From: an uncultured Lachnospiraceae bacterium
GTDB taxonomy: Bacteria > Bacillota > Clostridia > Lachnospirales > Lachnospiraceae
Length of the DNA: 48,208 nt
NCBI GenBank assembly: GCA_910588845.1
Contig: CAJURU010000024.1
Span: 1-48,208 of the forward strand
Direction: 5' to 3'
Positions 24,334-32,313 of this stretch are shown in pieces. The notes beneath the pieces were generated by a model, which worked only from the letters and a program-made list of their open reading frames with translations, did not search any database and was not told the DNA's origin. Positions within the stretch are counted from its first letter, which is position 1; each line of letters opens with the position of its first letter. The position numbers and the translations under genes are program-made.

Positions 24334-24882
24334 TTATCCGTTCTCCTTTCTTGTGTATTTTGCCGCTAAAAGCTGCAAGAAATGTAATATAATAACCCAG
24401 AATCCGACAATGATATAAGACGAATCCGGCATTATACTTAGCGTGAGCGTGTAAAGCATAATAAATGTGGCGATGATAAGTTTGCACCGCTTTTTGAATG
24501 TTTCCGTGTATGGCGGGCGGTAACGCGAGGGCACCGGTCCTATGAAGAAGCAGCCTATCGCGCAGAGCGTGCACAATATTGCCATCAGAGGGAGGGGAAG
24601 CATTATATGCGGCAGCAAAAAAACTGCCAGCCATAGATAAAGGATGGAACCGGCCAGACATTCAAAGTATGTATAGAAATGGATTCCTCCGGTAGAACAT
24701 CTAAGCACCAGCATTACGGCAAGTGCAAACAAAAAGAGTGTAAACTGCCGGTGGAACAGGATCGCCATGATAAACATTTTGCTTACGTCTGAGGCGACGG
24801 TTTTTGCCAGGAATGTAAGCTGTGCAACCTGATACCTGCTTAAGCCGTATTTTTCCATGAGTGAATTTCTGATTGCCTGCAT
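24334..24882 (-). CDS. agrB: AgrB-family accessory peptidase
   Basis: Membrane cysteine endopeptidase that trims and cyclises AgrD. At 182 residues it has about five or six hydrophobic segments. The active-site region VLRCSTGGIHFYTYFEC has R61, H68 and C75 with the same seven-residue spacings as R70, H77 and C84 of the Staphylococcus enzyme. The conserved second-half GPVPSRYRPP is also present. The RBS AAAGGAGG lies 7 bases before the ATG. agrD follows one base after the stop. The pair is transcribed toward, not with, its presumed receptor genes, which is unlike staphylococcal agr. Confidence 0.93.
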   Translation of the reverse strand: MQAIRNSLMEKYGLSRYQVAQLTFLAKTVASDVSKMFIMAILFHRQFTLFLFALAVMLVLRCSTGGIHFYTYFECLAGSILYLWLAVFLLPHIMLPLPLMAILCTLCAIGCFFIGPVPSRYRPPYTETFKKRCKLIIATFIMLYTLTLSIMPDSSYIIVGFWVIILHFLQLLAAKYTRKENG

Positions 24883-25175
24883 GTGATACCTCCTTTAAAC
24901 AAAATCAGGATAACAGATTGTCTGTGGGAAGAGAAAATATTTGGCCAAGTTGCAGAAAATTCTTGCTGAATAATGTAAAAATGAGCAGATAACATAGAAA
25001 ATTTTATATTTTTTTTGGTTCAGTTAAAAATTTTTTTATTTGAGAAAGCCTGTAAATATGGGGCTTAGAGCGTGTTATCCTAAAAAAAGGAACTTTAGTT
25101 GAGTTATTTTGGAGCAATTGTTGGTTTATAATTCTTTGTCGAAAGTTGTAAAATTTTGGCATATGGAGGAGAATT
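24883..25175. other. A/T-rich divergent intergenic region, agrB versus XRE gene
   Basis: About 290 bases hold the start regions of agrB (leftward) and the small XRE regulator (rightward). Single GTT-core motifs resembling LytTR half-sites occur at 25020-25028 (TCAGTTAAA), 25095-25103 (TTAGTTGAG) and 25117-25125 (ATTGTTGGT). The last two are 22 bases apart but fit the consensus at only 8 and 7 of 9 positions. I see no gene and no clear promoter here. Confidence 0.4.
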
Positions 25176-25499
25176 ATGTCTAATGCACAAGTTGGTGGTA
25201 GAATCAGGGAACTAAGGGAAATTCAGAATTACACAAGGGAAGCATTGTCAGAAAAGGTTGAAATCTCATCAAAATTTCTGTATGAGATTGAGACAGGCAA
25301 GAAGGGCTTCTCAGCGGACACACTCAGCCGAATAGCAACAGCCTTGTCTGCGAGCTGTGATTACATTTTGTTTGGGGAGAAGGCGGAGAACTGCGGAAGC
25401 GAGAAAATCATCTGTACATTGGAATCGTTGAAGCCAGCTCAGAGATACCAGATTCAGCATATCTTGAAAATCTTATACGATATATGTGATTATATCTAA
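25176..25499 (+). CDS. Small XRE-family transcriptional regulator
   Basis: 107 residues with a classic N-terminal HTH at about 8-64 (GGRIRELREIQNYTREALSE, SSKFLYEIETGKKGFSADTL). A short C-terminal helical part ends IQHILKILYDICDYI, probably for dimerisation. The RBS TGGAGGAG lies before the ATG. It is divergent from agrB, so it is a plausible repressor of the agrBD promoter or of itself. A hairpin-rich element ends the transcript. Confidence 0.85.
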   Translation: MSNAQVGGRIRELREIQNYTREALSEKVEISSKFLYEIETGKKGFSADTLSRIATALSASCDYILFGEKAENCGSEKIICTLESLKPAQRYQIQHILKILYDICDYI

Positions 25500-25539
25500 A
25501 GAATTCTGCATGCAGCAGGATGAGAAGCGGGAGTGTTTT

Positions 25540-25641
25540 GCATAAAAAAGCGCTTGGGAACGAGTGTAACGAAAATAGGCAAGTCAAACTGCCAATTACT
25601 TAATTTTCGCTATCATAGTTTTCCGGGGCGTTTTTTTATGC
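25540..25641 (+). repeat. Nested inverted repeats: structured element or terminator
   Basis: Three nested stems: outer GCATAAAAAA with TTTTTTATGC extended by GCGCTTGGGAA/TTCCGGGGCG wobble pairs; middle CGAAAAT with ATTTTCG; inner GGCA with TGCC. The plus strand ends in seven T, so it can terminate the XRE transcript, but it is far larger than needed. It could also be a small transposon-derived element or a structured RNA. Confidence 0.55.
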
Positions 25642-25722
25642 GCTCAAATTCTGCTGGTTTCGCATGATTTTATTGATTTTACCTTTAAAACCGCATATAA
25701 TATGGATAAGTTTTTGTAAGAG

Positions 25723-25757
25723 GATTGTTTGACAAATGATAGTCAATGGAAACAATC
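25723..25757 (+). promoter_or_regulatory. Palindromic promoter region of ispE
   Basis: TTGACA at 25729-25734, a 16-base spacer, then AACAAT. The boxes sit in a dyad: GATTGTTT and AAACAATC at the ends, GAC and GTC further in. This suggests that a repressor or other dimeric factor covers the promoter. The ispE start codon is about 50 bases downstream. Confidence 0.4.
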
Positions 25758-25804
25758 TAGCAGATAAAAAGTATCACAGTAGACAATGATATAGGAGAAA
25801 TACT

Positions 25805-26674
25805 ATGTATGAGATGAGGTTACGGGCTCTTGCGAAAATAAATCTGGGACTGGATGTGCTGCGCCGCAGGGATGACGGCTACCATGAGGTGCGCATGATT
25901 ATGCAGACGCTTAAGATGTACGATAAGATAACGATAAGAAAAATGAAAGAGCCGGGGATTCAGTTAAAGAGCAATTTATTCTATGTTCCGGAAAATGAGA
26001 GCAATCTGGCATACCGTGCAGCCAAGATGCTGGCGGATGAATTTCAGCTTGCACAGGGCATATTCATTGACTTACAGAAATTCATCCCGGTTGCGGCGGG
26101 AATGGCGGGCGGAAGTTCCGATGCTGCGGCGGTATTGTACGGTGTGAATCGGATGTTTCAGTTGAATTTGTCTAAACGGCAGCTTATGGAGCGCGGCGTG
26201 AAGATCGGTGCGGACGTGCCCTACTGTATTATGCGGGGGACGGTGCTTGCCGAGGGAATCGGCGAGAAGCTTACGCCATTGCCGCCGATGCCGTCCTGTA
26301 AGGTAGTAGTAGCTAAACCGCAGATTAGCGTATCCACGAAGTTTGTCTATGAGAATTTAAAACTGGGCGAGGTTGCCGCACATCCCGATATTGATATTTT
26401 ATTGGCGGGAATCCGTGAGGGTGATCTGCACAAAGTTGCAGCTAATATGGGAAATGTCCTGGAAACTGTGACGATTCCCCATTATCCGGTAATTGCACAA
26501 ATTCGTGAGGAGATGATGCGGCTGGGCGCTTTGAATGCTATGATGAGCGGCAGCGGGCCGACGGTGTTTGGACTGTTTGATGATGATGAGCTGGCGGAGC
26601 AGGCTTACAGTGAGCTCAGAGAGGGTTCTCTGGCGAGACAGGTGTATTTGACAGGTATATTTAATAGAGGATGA
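25805..26674 (+). CDS. ispE: 4-diphosphocytidyl-2-C-methyl-D-erythritol kinase
   Basis: GHMP kinase of the non-mevalonate isoprenoid pathway that phosphorylates CDP-methylerythritol. 289 residues is the normal length. Motifs: LAKINLGLDVLRRRDDGYHE at the N terminus (substrate-binding Lys and Asp), the ATP-binding PVAAGMAGGSSDAAAVL near 95-112, and the C-terminal MSGSGPTVFGLF. Start ATG follows AGGAGAAA. It is followed by a gap and a hairpin before the germination operon. Confidence 0.96.
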   Translation: MYEMRLRALAKINLGLDVLRRRDDGYHEVRMIMQTLKMYDKITIRKMKEPGIQLKSNLFYVPENESNLAYRAAKMLADEFQLAQGIFIDLQKFIPVAAGMAGGSSDAAAVLYGVNRMFQLNLSKRQLMERGVKIGADVPYCIMRGTVLAEGIGEKLTPLPPMPSCKVVVAKPQISVSTKFVYENLKLGEVAAHPDIDILLAGIREGDLHKVAANMGNVLETVTIPHYPVIAQIREEMMRLGALNAMMSGSGPTVFGLFDDDELAEQAYSELREGSLARQVYLTGIFNRG

Positions 26675-26800
26675 AAGGCTGGAATGCCGACAGAGTGTTT
26701 CGGAGGGAGCAGTTATGAGGATATAAGAAGTTTGTTGGCAATCTATATAAAATTGGATAAAAAGGAAAATTTGGGAAAATATAATAATCATGGAGTATAG

Positions 26801-26825
26801 GGATAAGCGAATGCTTATCCTTTTT
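26801..26825 (+). terminator. Perfect intrinsic terminator 20 bases before the germination operon
   Basis: GGATAAGC, a 4-base loop GAAT, then GCTTATCC followed by TTTTT. Only 15 bases separate it from the first germination gene, whose RBS GGAGGAACG follows directly. A TATAAT lies at 26780-26785. It either ends the ispE transcript with the operon promoter hidden inside, or acts as an attenuator in the operon leader. Confidence 0.85.
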
Positions 26826-26840
26826 GTTTAGGAGGAACGT

Positions 26841-28352
26841 ATGCCAATACAGATTACCCCTGATTTGCAGGAAAATATCACAAATTTTGAGGAATTGTTT
26901 TCCGATAGCGAAGATATCAAAAAGCGCAAGATAAAGGTCGGCAAAAATTTAGAGAGCGAGTGTTACATTGCCTATGTCGAGGTGGCAATCAGCAACGTAG
27001 ACTGGAAGGATTCAGCGGTGGGCAAACTGTTGGAGAAATTGCGTACGCTGCCGGAAAGCCAGCTTGCCGGTTATGTAAGGGATAATTTCTATGATATTTC
27101 CGACGCCAAACCATTTGAGACTATTGAGGATGCAGCGCAGGCCATGCTTACCGGGGACGCCATTTTTTTTCTGGATGGCTATAACAAAGCCATCAAAATC
27201 CCGGACAAAGGCTACCCGAGTAGGGGCGTGTATGAGACGGAATCGGAGAAGGTCATCCGCGGCTCAAACGAAGGATTTTCTGAATCTGTCAAGTTAAACA
27301 CGGCGTTAATCCGCAAACGATTGCGCAGCCCGCATGTGAAGGTGAGGGAGACTTTTGTGGGCAGGCGCACGAACACAAATGTTGATCTTGTCTATATCAA
27401 AGATTTAATCCACCCCGAAATATTAGAGCAGATTGAAAAACGGTTACAGGAATTTGAGATAGACGGCGCGTTGGACAGCGGGATTATCGAGCAGCTCACG
27501 GAGCGCCGCAAATATTCGCCGTTTCCGCAGTTTCAGACTACACAGCGTCCCGACCGCGCAGCGATGGCGATTTTAGAGGGGAGGATTGTTCTTCTGTCCG
27601 ATAATTCTCCGGTAGCGTTAATTCTGCCCACGACATATAACACCTTTATTCAGACCAGCGACGATTATTACAGCCGTTGGGAAATTGCCTCTTTTACCAG
27701 GGTTCTGCGTTACGTGGCGTCCTTTTTGGCGATGGTGCTGCCGGGGCTTTACCTTGCGGTGACGAATTTCCACACGCAGATTCTGCCTACCGATTTGATG
27801 TTGTCGCTGGCGGCGGCGAGGCAGGGGGTTCCTTTTCCGGCGATGGTGGAAGTGTTAATAATGGAATTAGCCTTTGAGCTCTTGCGGGAGGCCGGCGTGC
27901 GCCTGCCGGGGGCCAACGGCAATACGATTGGCATTGTCGGCGGCCTGATCATCGGTCAGGCGGCGGTGGACGCCAATATTGTCAGCCCGATTGTCGTGAT
28001 TGTGGTAGCTCTGACGGCATTGTGTTCTTTTGCCGTGCCCAATGAAGAGTTTGCCACCGCTTTTCGTATTCTCAAATTTATATTCATTTTCTTGTGCGGC
28101 TCCCTGGGATTTTTCGGGTTCCTCGTCGGGCTTTTGACGGTGTTGATTCATCTATCCCATTTGGAGAGCTTTGGCATTCCTTACCTGGCGCCTTTTGTGG
28201 GCGCGGACTTAAACGGCTATCAGGATGAGCGCGACACATTCCTGCGCCTGCCGCTGGATTTCTTAAAGAAGCGTCCGGTATATACCCGGCAGGGTGCGCG
28301 TATCCGGCTGAAATTCAGCGGTGAGGAAAAAAGAAACGGAGAGGGAAAATAG
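26841..28352 (+). CDS. GerA-family spore germinant receptor, A subunit
   Basis: Inner-membrane protein of the dormant spore that takes part in nutrient sensing and ion release. 503 residues. The N-terminal soluble part (about 1-285) includes SVKLNTALIRKRLRSPHVKV and VGRRTNTNVDLVYI, hallmarks of the family. Membrane helices at about 290-450 carry the conserved FLAMVLPGLYLAVTNFH and GIVGGLIIGQAAVDANIVSP. A basic C terminus follows. It is first in a three-gene A-B-C operon, 8 bases before the B gene. Which GerA/GerK/GerB paralogue it is cannot be decided from sequence alone. Confidence 0.95.
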   Translation: MPIQITPDLQENITNFEELFSDSEDIKKRKIKVGKNLESECYIAYVEVAISNVDWKDSAVGKLLEKLRTLPESQLAGYVRDNFYDISDAKPFETIEDAAQAMLTGDAIFFLDGYNKAIKIPDKGYPSRGVYETESEKVIRGSNEGFSESVKLNTALIRKRLRSPHVKVRETFVGRRTNTNVDLVYIKDLIHPEILEQIEKRLQEFEIDGALDSGIIEQLTERRKYSPFPQFQTTQRPDRAAMAILEGRIVLLSDNSPVALILPTTYNTFIQTSDDYYSRWEIASFTRVLRYVASFLAMVLPGLYLAVTNFHTQILPTDLMLSLAAARQGVPFPAMVEVLIMELAFELLREAGVRLPGANGNTIGIVGGLIIGQAAVDANIVSPIVVIVVALTALCSFAVPNEEFATAFRILKFIFIFLCGSLGFFGFLVGLLTVLIHLSHLESFGIPYLAPFVGADLNGYQDERDTFLRLPLDFLKKRPVYTRQGARIRLKFSGEEKRNGEGK

Positions 28353-28360
28353 GAGGCAAG

Positions 28361-29482
28361 ATGTTTGCAGATAATTTTAAGATATCGTTACGGCAGATAA
28401 GGAGGCTTTTTATCCTCGATATTTTTGGCATGAGCAGCCTCGTGCTCCCGGGCATTTTTTCTGCCATGACAGGCGCGGACGGGATATTCTGTCTGCTGCT
28501 TGGGGCGGCGGCGGGCGCCGTGCTTCTCTGGCTGATGGGCGTCAATATAAAGCATATCGAAGATGATTACTATGGTTATATGAAAGACACGGCGGGGCAA
28601 ATTATTGCCGATGTATTTATGGTATTTTATTTTCTGTATTTTGTGACTTTATCTGGTTATGTAGTGTATGAACTTACGGCGCTGACGTTAAGCTGGCTTC
28701 TGCCGGAAGGCTCCTTTGCAGGCGTCAGTATCGTTCTTTTGCTTCTCGCTGTATATGGCAGCGTTCGGGGGATTGAAGGCCGGGCGAGAGTGTACGAAAT
28801 TATCTTTTGGTTTCTCGGTGTTCCCTTGCTTATAATGTTGTTTTTTGCCATACCGGAGGTGAACACAGCATATTGGACGCCGATTGCAGCTTCCGGCGGA
28901 CCACAGCTTATAAGAGGCGGTACATCGGTCCTGATTTTTTTGCTGCCATTCAGCGCGATGTTGTTCCTCGTGCCATTTTGCAGGAAGCCGGAAAAGATGG
29001 CGTCCTGCGGCAGACAGGCGTTGTTTGTGGCAGTCGGCTTAAATGGCATTATTTATCTGATTCTTCTGGGTGCGTTTGGGCAGAATGCCATGGGTGTTCT
29101 CGAACGGCCTATTCTCACGCTGATGGGCATGATAAATCTGCCGGGAGGTTTCTTTACGAGACAGGACGTCCTGATGACGGCGGTGTGGTTTTTTGCCTTG
29201 TTTGCGCTCTTAAACACAGGGGTTTTCCAGGGGACGTTGATTCTGAAGGAATTATGCCATGAATCGAAACACCATTATTGTCTGTATGCCGTTGCCGTGG
29301 CTGCATTTTTTATTGGCAAAGGGCTGGCGGAACACCGGTTTTTGGCAGATATCTATGAGATATACCAGAGTTTTATCGCATTGCCGGGAATGTTTTTGAT
29401 TTTGTTGCTGTTGCTGCTGCTGTACCAGGTCAGAACGGGCAATAGGAGCAGAAAGGGGGCGGCGTCCAGTGAAGAAGAATAA
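28361..29482 (+). CDS. GerAB-family germination permease
   Basis: Ten-helix APC-type membrane protein of 373 residues, the B subunit that is thought to bind the germinant. It opens FADNFKISLRQIRRLFILD and carries repeated hydrophobic helices throughout (FVTLSGYVVYELTALTLSW, FLLPFSAMLFLVPFC, LPGMFLILLLLLLLYQV), ending in a basic tail. The RBS is TAGGAGG. Its stop overlaps the start of the C-subunit gene by 14 bases, giving translational coupling. Family assignment is clear from order and hydropathy. Confidence 0.92.
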   Translation: MFADNFKISLRQIRRLFILDIFGMSSLVLPGIFSAMTGADGIFCLLLGAAAGAVLLWLMGVNIKHIEDDYYGYMKDTAGQIIADVFMVFYFLYFVTLSGYVVYELTALTLSWLLPEGSFAGVSIVLLLLAVYGSVRGIEGRARVYEIIFWFLGVPLLIMLFFAIPEVNTAYWTPIAASGGPQLIRGGTSVLIFLLPFSAMLFLVPFCRKPEKMASCGRQALFVAVGLNGIIYLILLGAFGQNAMGVLERPILTLMGMINLPGGFFTRQDVLMTAVWFFALFALLNTGVFQGTLILKELCHESKHHYCLYAVAVAAFFIGKGLAEHRFLADIYEIYQSFIALPGMFLILLLLLLLYQVRTGNRSRKGAASSEEE

Positions 29483-30623
29483 GGCGTTAGATATCGGAAA
29501 ACGAAGAAAACATTTGTCTTTCAAGCATAAGGTATTGACGGCCGCATTTCTGGGGATGTTTTTTCTTGGCGGCTGTGAGTCGGCGGAGCTTGAACAGCGC
29601 AGTTTTCCGCTGGCAGTGGGCATAGATTTACAGGAGACAGTGGAAGGAAATGACAGGGAAGCGAGAGAGCGTAATCTGGTAGTCAGCTTTGATTTCCCAG
29701 ACCTTGCCCAGATATCGGAAAAGGGCAAAACTACGGATACACCCATGGCCATGTCTTTAGAGGGCATGGATATGTATCATATAGACAAGTCTTATGAGAA
29801 CAATACGAACCGTATTCTCGATTATAACCATATCAAGGCGGTGGTACTGGGCAAGAACCTGATTTCAGATGCCCGGCGTCTGCGCAGTCTGCTTCTGGCC
29901 TGGGAACAGCAGGAGGCAGCCGCCAGAAACATCAGCCTGTTTGTCGGCGGCAGTTCGGCGGCGGAAATCCTTACGCTGACGCAGGAGACGGAAGGTTCCA
30001 TGGGAACTTATCTTGAAGAGATGTTAGAGAGCCAAAAAGATTTCAGACAGAAAAAAATTGCCACCATCGGCAGCCTGATCAATCAGTGGCATAATCAAGA
30101 CGAGCTTTTGTTGGTTCCGGTATTGACCGAGCGGGGCAGTCGTCCCGCGATTACCGGATATGCGGCTGTAGAAAATTTTGATTACTGTGGAATCCTCACG
30201 GTTGAGGAAGCAATGGAAACGTTTCTGTGTCAAAATCTGCTGGAAACGTTCTTGTGTGAGCCGGAGTGGGACGAGGCGGCGGAGATTTCCAATATCCAGA
30301 CAGTACTGTCGGTAGATGAGGCAGAAGGGACGCCTGTGGTTACCGTGTCCATCAAAGGGCAGGGCAGGATGAAGACCGGGCAGATAAATTCGGTCGGACA
30401 GCAGTACCAGGTTGCACAGAGGATGGAAAAGCATATCACGGCGAATTTGCAGGAAACGGCCGCGAAGCTGCGGGAAGAATACGGCGTTGACATCACCAAC
30501 AGCTACGTTTCACTGGGCGGGCTGAACCGCGGCCTTTATTGGAAATATCAGAATCGGCCCCAAGAATACAATAAGCGTGTGGAGCATGTGTTTGAGATGG
30601 ATATTGAAATCCTCGACTGGTAA
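29469..30623 (+). CDS. Ger(x)C-family germination lipoprotein
   Basis: 384 residues starting at GTG inside the end of the B gene. The lipoprotein signal FLGMFFLGGC puts lipidated Cys at 36. The mature part shows family features: RSFPLAVGIDLQE near 45, NHIKAVVLGKNLI, VLTERGSRPAITGYAAV, and a C-terminal domain with LREEYGVDITNSYVSLGGLN. It completes the A-B-C germinant receptor set as the surface lipoprotein subunit of the spore inner membrane. No defect is seen, so the operon appears functional. Confidence 0.95.
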   Translation: MKKNKALDIGKRRKHLSFKHKVLTAAFLGMFFLGGCESAELEQRSFPLAVGIDLQETVEGNDREARERNLVVSFDFPDLAQISEKGKTTDTPMAMSLEGMDMYHIDKSYENNTNRILDYNHIKAVVLGKNLISDARRLRSLLLAWEQQEAAARNISLFVGGSSAAEILTLTQETEGSMGTYLEEMLESQKDFRQKKIATIGSLINQWHNQDELLLVPVLTERGSRPAITGYAAVENFDYCGILTVEEAMETFLCQNLLETFLCEPEWDEAAEISNIQTVLSVDEAEGTPVVTVSIKGQGRMKTGQINSVGQQYQVAQRMEKHITANLQETAAKLREEYGVDITNSYVSLGGLNRGLYWKYQNRPQEYNKRVEHVFEMDIEILDW

Positions 30624-30677
30624 AAAGTTGAAAAACAGATTTTTGTGTAAAACAAGAATTTTTGGCAATACTTTCCT

Positions 30678-30714
30678 TAGAACGTGTCAGAAAGCAATTT
30701 TCGGACACGCTCTA
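30678..30714. repeat. REP-like hairpin element
   Basis: Imperfect 11-bp arms TAGAACGTGTC and GACACGCTCTA, extended inward by GAAA/TTTC around a GCAA loop. It lacks a T tract. A related AGAGCGTGT half-element occurs at 25068-25076. It looks like a dispersed palindromic repeat that may also slow transcription between the germination operon and spoIIR. Confidence 0.55.
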
Positions 30715-30742
30715 GCCGGCAATATTTTTAAGGAAGGTATGA

Positions 30743-31366
30743 ATGATGAAACTTTGGATAAGAACAAGTATTTTAGTGATAGCGGCAGCCTTGTCCTGCT
30801 GCGGAATCTGGCAGTGCAGACAGGAGCGGATGATTGAGGAGATCGCGGGGAAAGTCATTCGCTTCCATGTGCTGGCAAACAGCGACACACAGGCGGACCA
30901 GGATTTGAAACTCAAGGTGCGCGATGCCGTCGGCAGTTTTATGCAGCCCAGGCTTTCGGGCATTTCCGATATTAATGATAGCCGCCGGGCGGTCAAAGAA
31001 AATCTATCAGGGATTGAAGAGACGGCGCAGAAAGTCATTGCGCAGGAAGGATATACATATGATGTGCAGGCGTCGCTGACAGTCACGGATTTTCCAGAAA
31101 AGACATACGGGGATTACACGTTTCCGGCGGGCAAATATGAGGCTTTGGAGGTTGTAATTGGAGATGGCGGCGGGCACAATTGGTGGTGCGTGATGTACCC
31201 CAATCTCTGCTTTTTTAACAGTGTTTATGAGGTCGTGGATGATGAAGCCAAGGCGTCTTTGCAGCGTGCATTGACCCCGGAGGAGTACAAGAGCTTGATG
31301 GAAAATAAAAATTACGAAGTCAAGTTTGCTTTGCTGGAGAAGGTCAAGAAGTTATTGGGAAAATGA
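30743..31366 (+). CDS. spoIIR: Stage II sporulation protein R
   Basis: Signal protein secreted from the forespore that triggers SpoIIGA to process pro-sigma-E in the mother cell. 207 residues with an N-terminal membrane segment (LWIRTSILVIAAALSCCGIW). Conserved blocks RFHVLANSDTQADQDLKLKV near 40-60 and the diagnostic HNWWCVMYPNLCF near 150 follow. The RBS AAGGAAGG lies before the ATG; a second ATG one codon later is equally possible. It lies between the germination operon and murI. It is expected to be under sigma-F control, though I did not find a convincing sigma-F site. Confidence 0.95.
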   Translation: MMKLWIRTSILVIAAALSCCGIWQCRQERMIEEIAGKVIRFHVLANSDTQADQDLKLKVRDAVGSFMQPRLSGISDINDSRRAVKENLSGIEETAQKVIAQEGYTYDVQASLTVTDFPEKTYGDYTFPAGKYEALEVVIGDGGGHNWWCVMYPNLCFFNSVYEVVDDEAKASLQRALTPEEYKSLMENKNYEVKFALLEKVKKLLGK

Positions 31367-31417
31367 CAATTTTGCTGCCGGATTGTTAAGGCCGCATCTG
31401 TAAATCTTTCCAACCAC

Positions 31418-31446
31418 TTGCATTTTCCCACTAAAACGGTTAATAT
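31418..31446 (+). promoter_or_regulatory. Promoter of murI
   Basis: TTGCAT, a 17-base spacer, then TAATAT, with the start codon 34 bases further on. It drives murI and probably the two genes after it. Confidence 0.6.
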
Positions 31447-31480
31447 ACTTGTGTATAACCAATTTTGTGGAGAAAATGAG

Positions 31481-32311
31481 ATGAGCGAATCTTTTGAAAA
31501 TCAGAAATATGCGCCCATTGGGGTCTTTGATTCCGGCGTGGGAGGGCTGACGGTGGCGCGTGAAATCATGCGCCAGCTCCCGCAGGAGAGAATTATCTAT
31601 TTTGGCGATACGGCGCGCGTGCCTTACGGGAGTAAGTCCAGAGAAACCATAGTCCGATATTCCCGGCAGATTATCCACTTCCTGGAATCTAAAGGCGTCA
31701 AGGCAATTGTGGTGGCGTGCAACACGGCGAGCGCATTTGCCCTTGAGAATATCCGGCCGGAAATGAAGATGCCGATTATCGGCGTTGTCAAGCCGGGGGC
31801 GAAGGTCGCGGCAGAAATCACGCAGAACGGCAGAATCGGCGTAATTGGGACGGAAGGAACCGTGGGGAGCCATATTTACACAGAGATGATACACAGACAT
31901 AATCCAGGGGCGACGGTTTTAGGTAAGGCATGTCCCCTGTTTGTGCCTCTGGTGGAGGAAGGATGGCTCAAAGACCCTGTTACCGTTCAGGTGGCAAAAC
32001 GTTACCTGGCTTATTTTCAGGAGTCGGACATTGACACCTTGATCTTGGGGTGTACCCATTATCCATTGCTGCGCGCTATGATCCGTGAAATCATGGGCGA
32101 GAGCGTCAATCTGGTAAACCCGGCATATGAGACGGCGCAGGGACTGAAACGGCTGTTGGAGCAGCATGGGATTTCCAATGACGGCAAGGCGCCTGGGGAG
32201 CCGATGTATCAGTTTTATGTCAGCGATGCAGCAGAGAAGTTTAAAAATTTTGCCAATTCAATTTTACCCTGCGAGATTGAAGAGGCGCAGTTGATACATA
32301 TTGAGGAGTAG
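31481..32311 (+). CDS. murI: Glutamate racemase
   Basis: Makes D-glutamate for peptidoglycan. 276 residues from the ATG preceded by GTGGAGA; an in-frame upstream start would overlap the promoter. Family motifs are all present: GVFDSGVGGLTVAREI, YFGDTARVPYG, VVACNTASAFAL with the first catalytic Cys, and LGCTHYPLL with the second. The DUF1934 gene follows after 2 bases and galU shortly after, forming a cell-envelope gene group. Function is secure. Confidence 0.96.
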   Translation: MSESFENQKYAPIGVFDSGVGGLTVAREIMRQLPQERIIYFGDTARVPYGSKSRETIVRYSRQIIHFLESKGVKAIVVACNTASAFALENIRPEMKMPIIGVVKPGAKVAAEITQNGRIGVIGTEGTVGSHIYTEMIHRHNPGATVLGKACPLFVPLVEEGWLKDPVTVQVAKRYLAYFQESDIDTLILGCTHYPLLRAMIREIMGESVNLVNPAYETAQGLKRLLEQHGISNDGKAPGEPMYQFYVSDAAEKFKNFANSILPCEIEEAQLIHIEE

Positions 32312-32313
32312 AT

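Noticed and set aside
25095..25125. Possible LytTR repeat pair TTAGTTGAG / ATTGTTGGT, 22 bases apart, before the XRE gene
   Set aside because: Only 8 and 7 of 9 positions fit the consensus in a very A/T-rich region; not distinguishable from chance.
31418..31480. Longer glutamate racemase with 21 extra N-terminal residues
   Set aside because: The extension would overlap the promoter boxes and lacks an RBS; the ATG at 31481 fits the family start.
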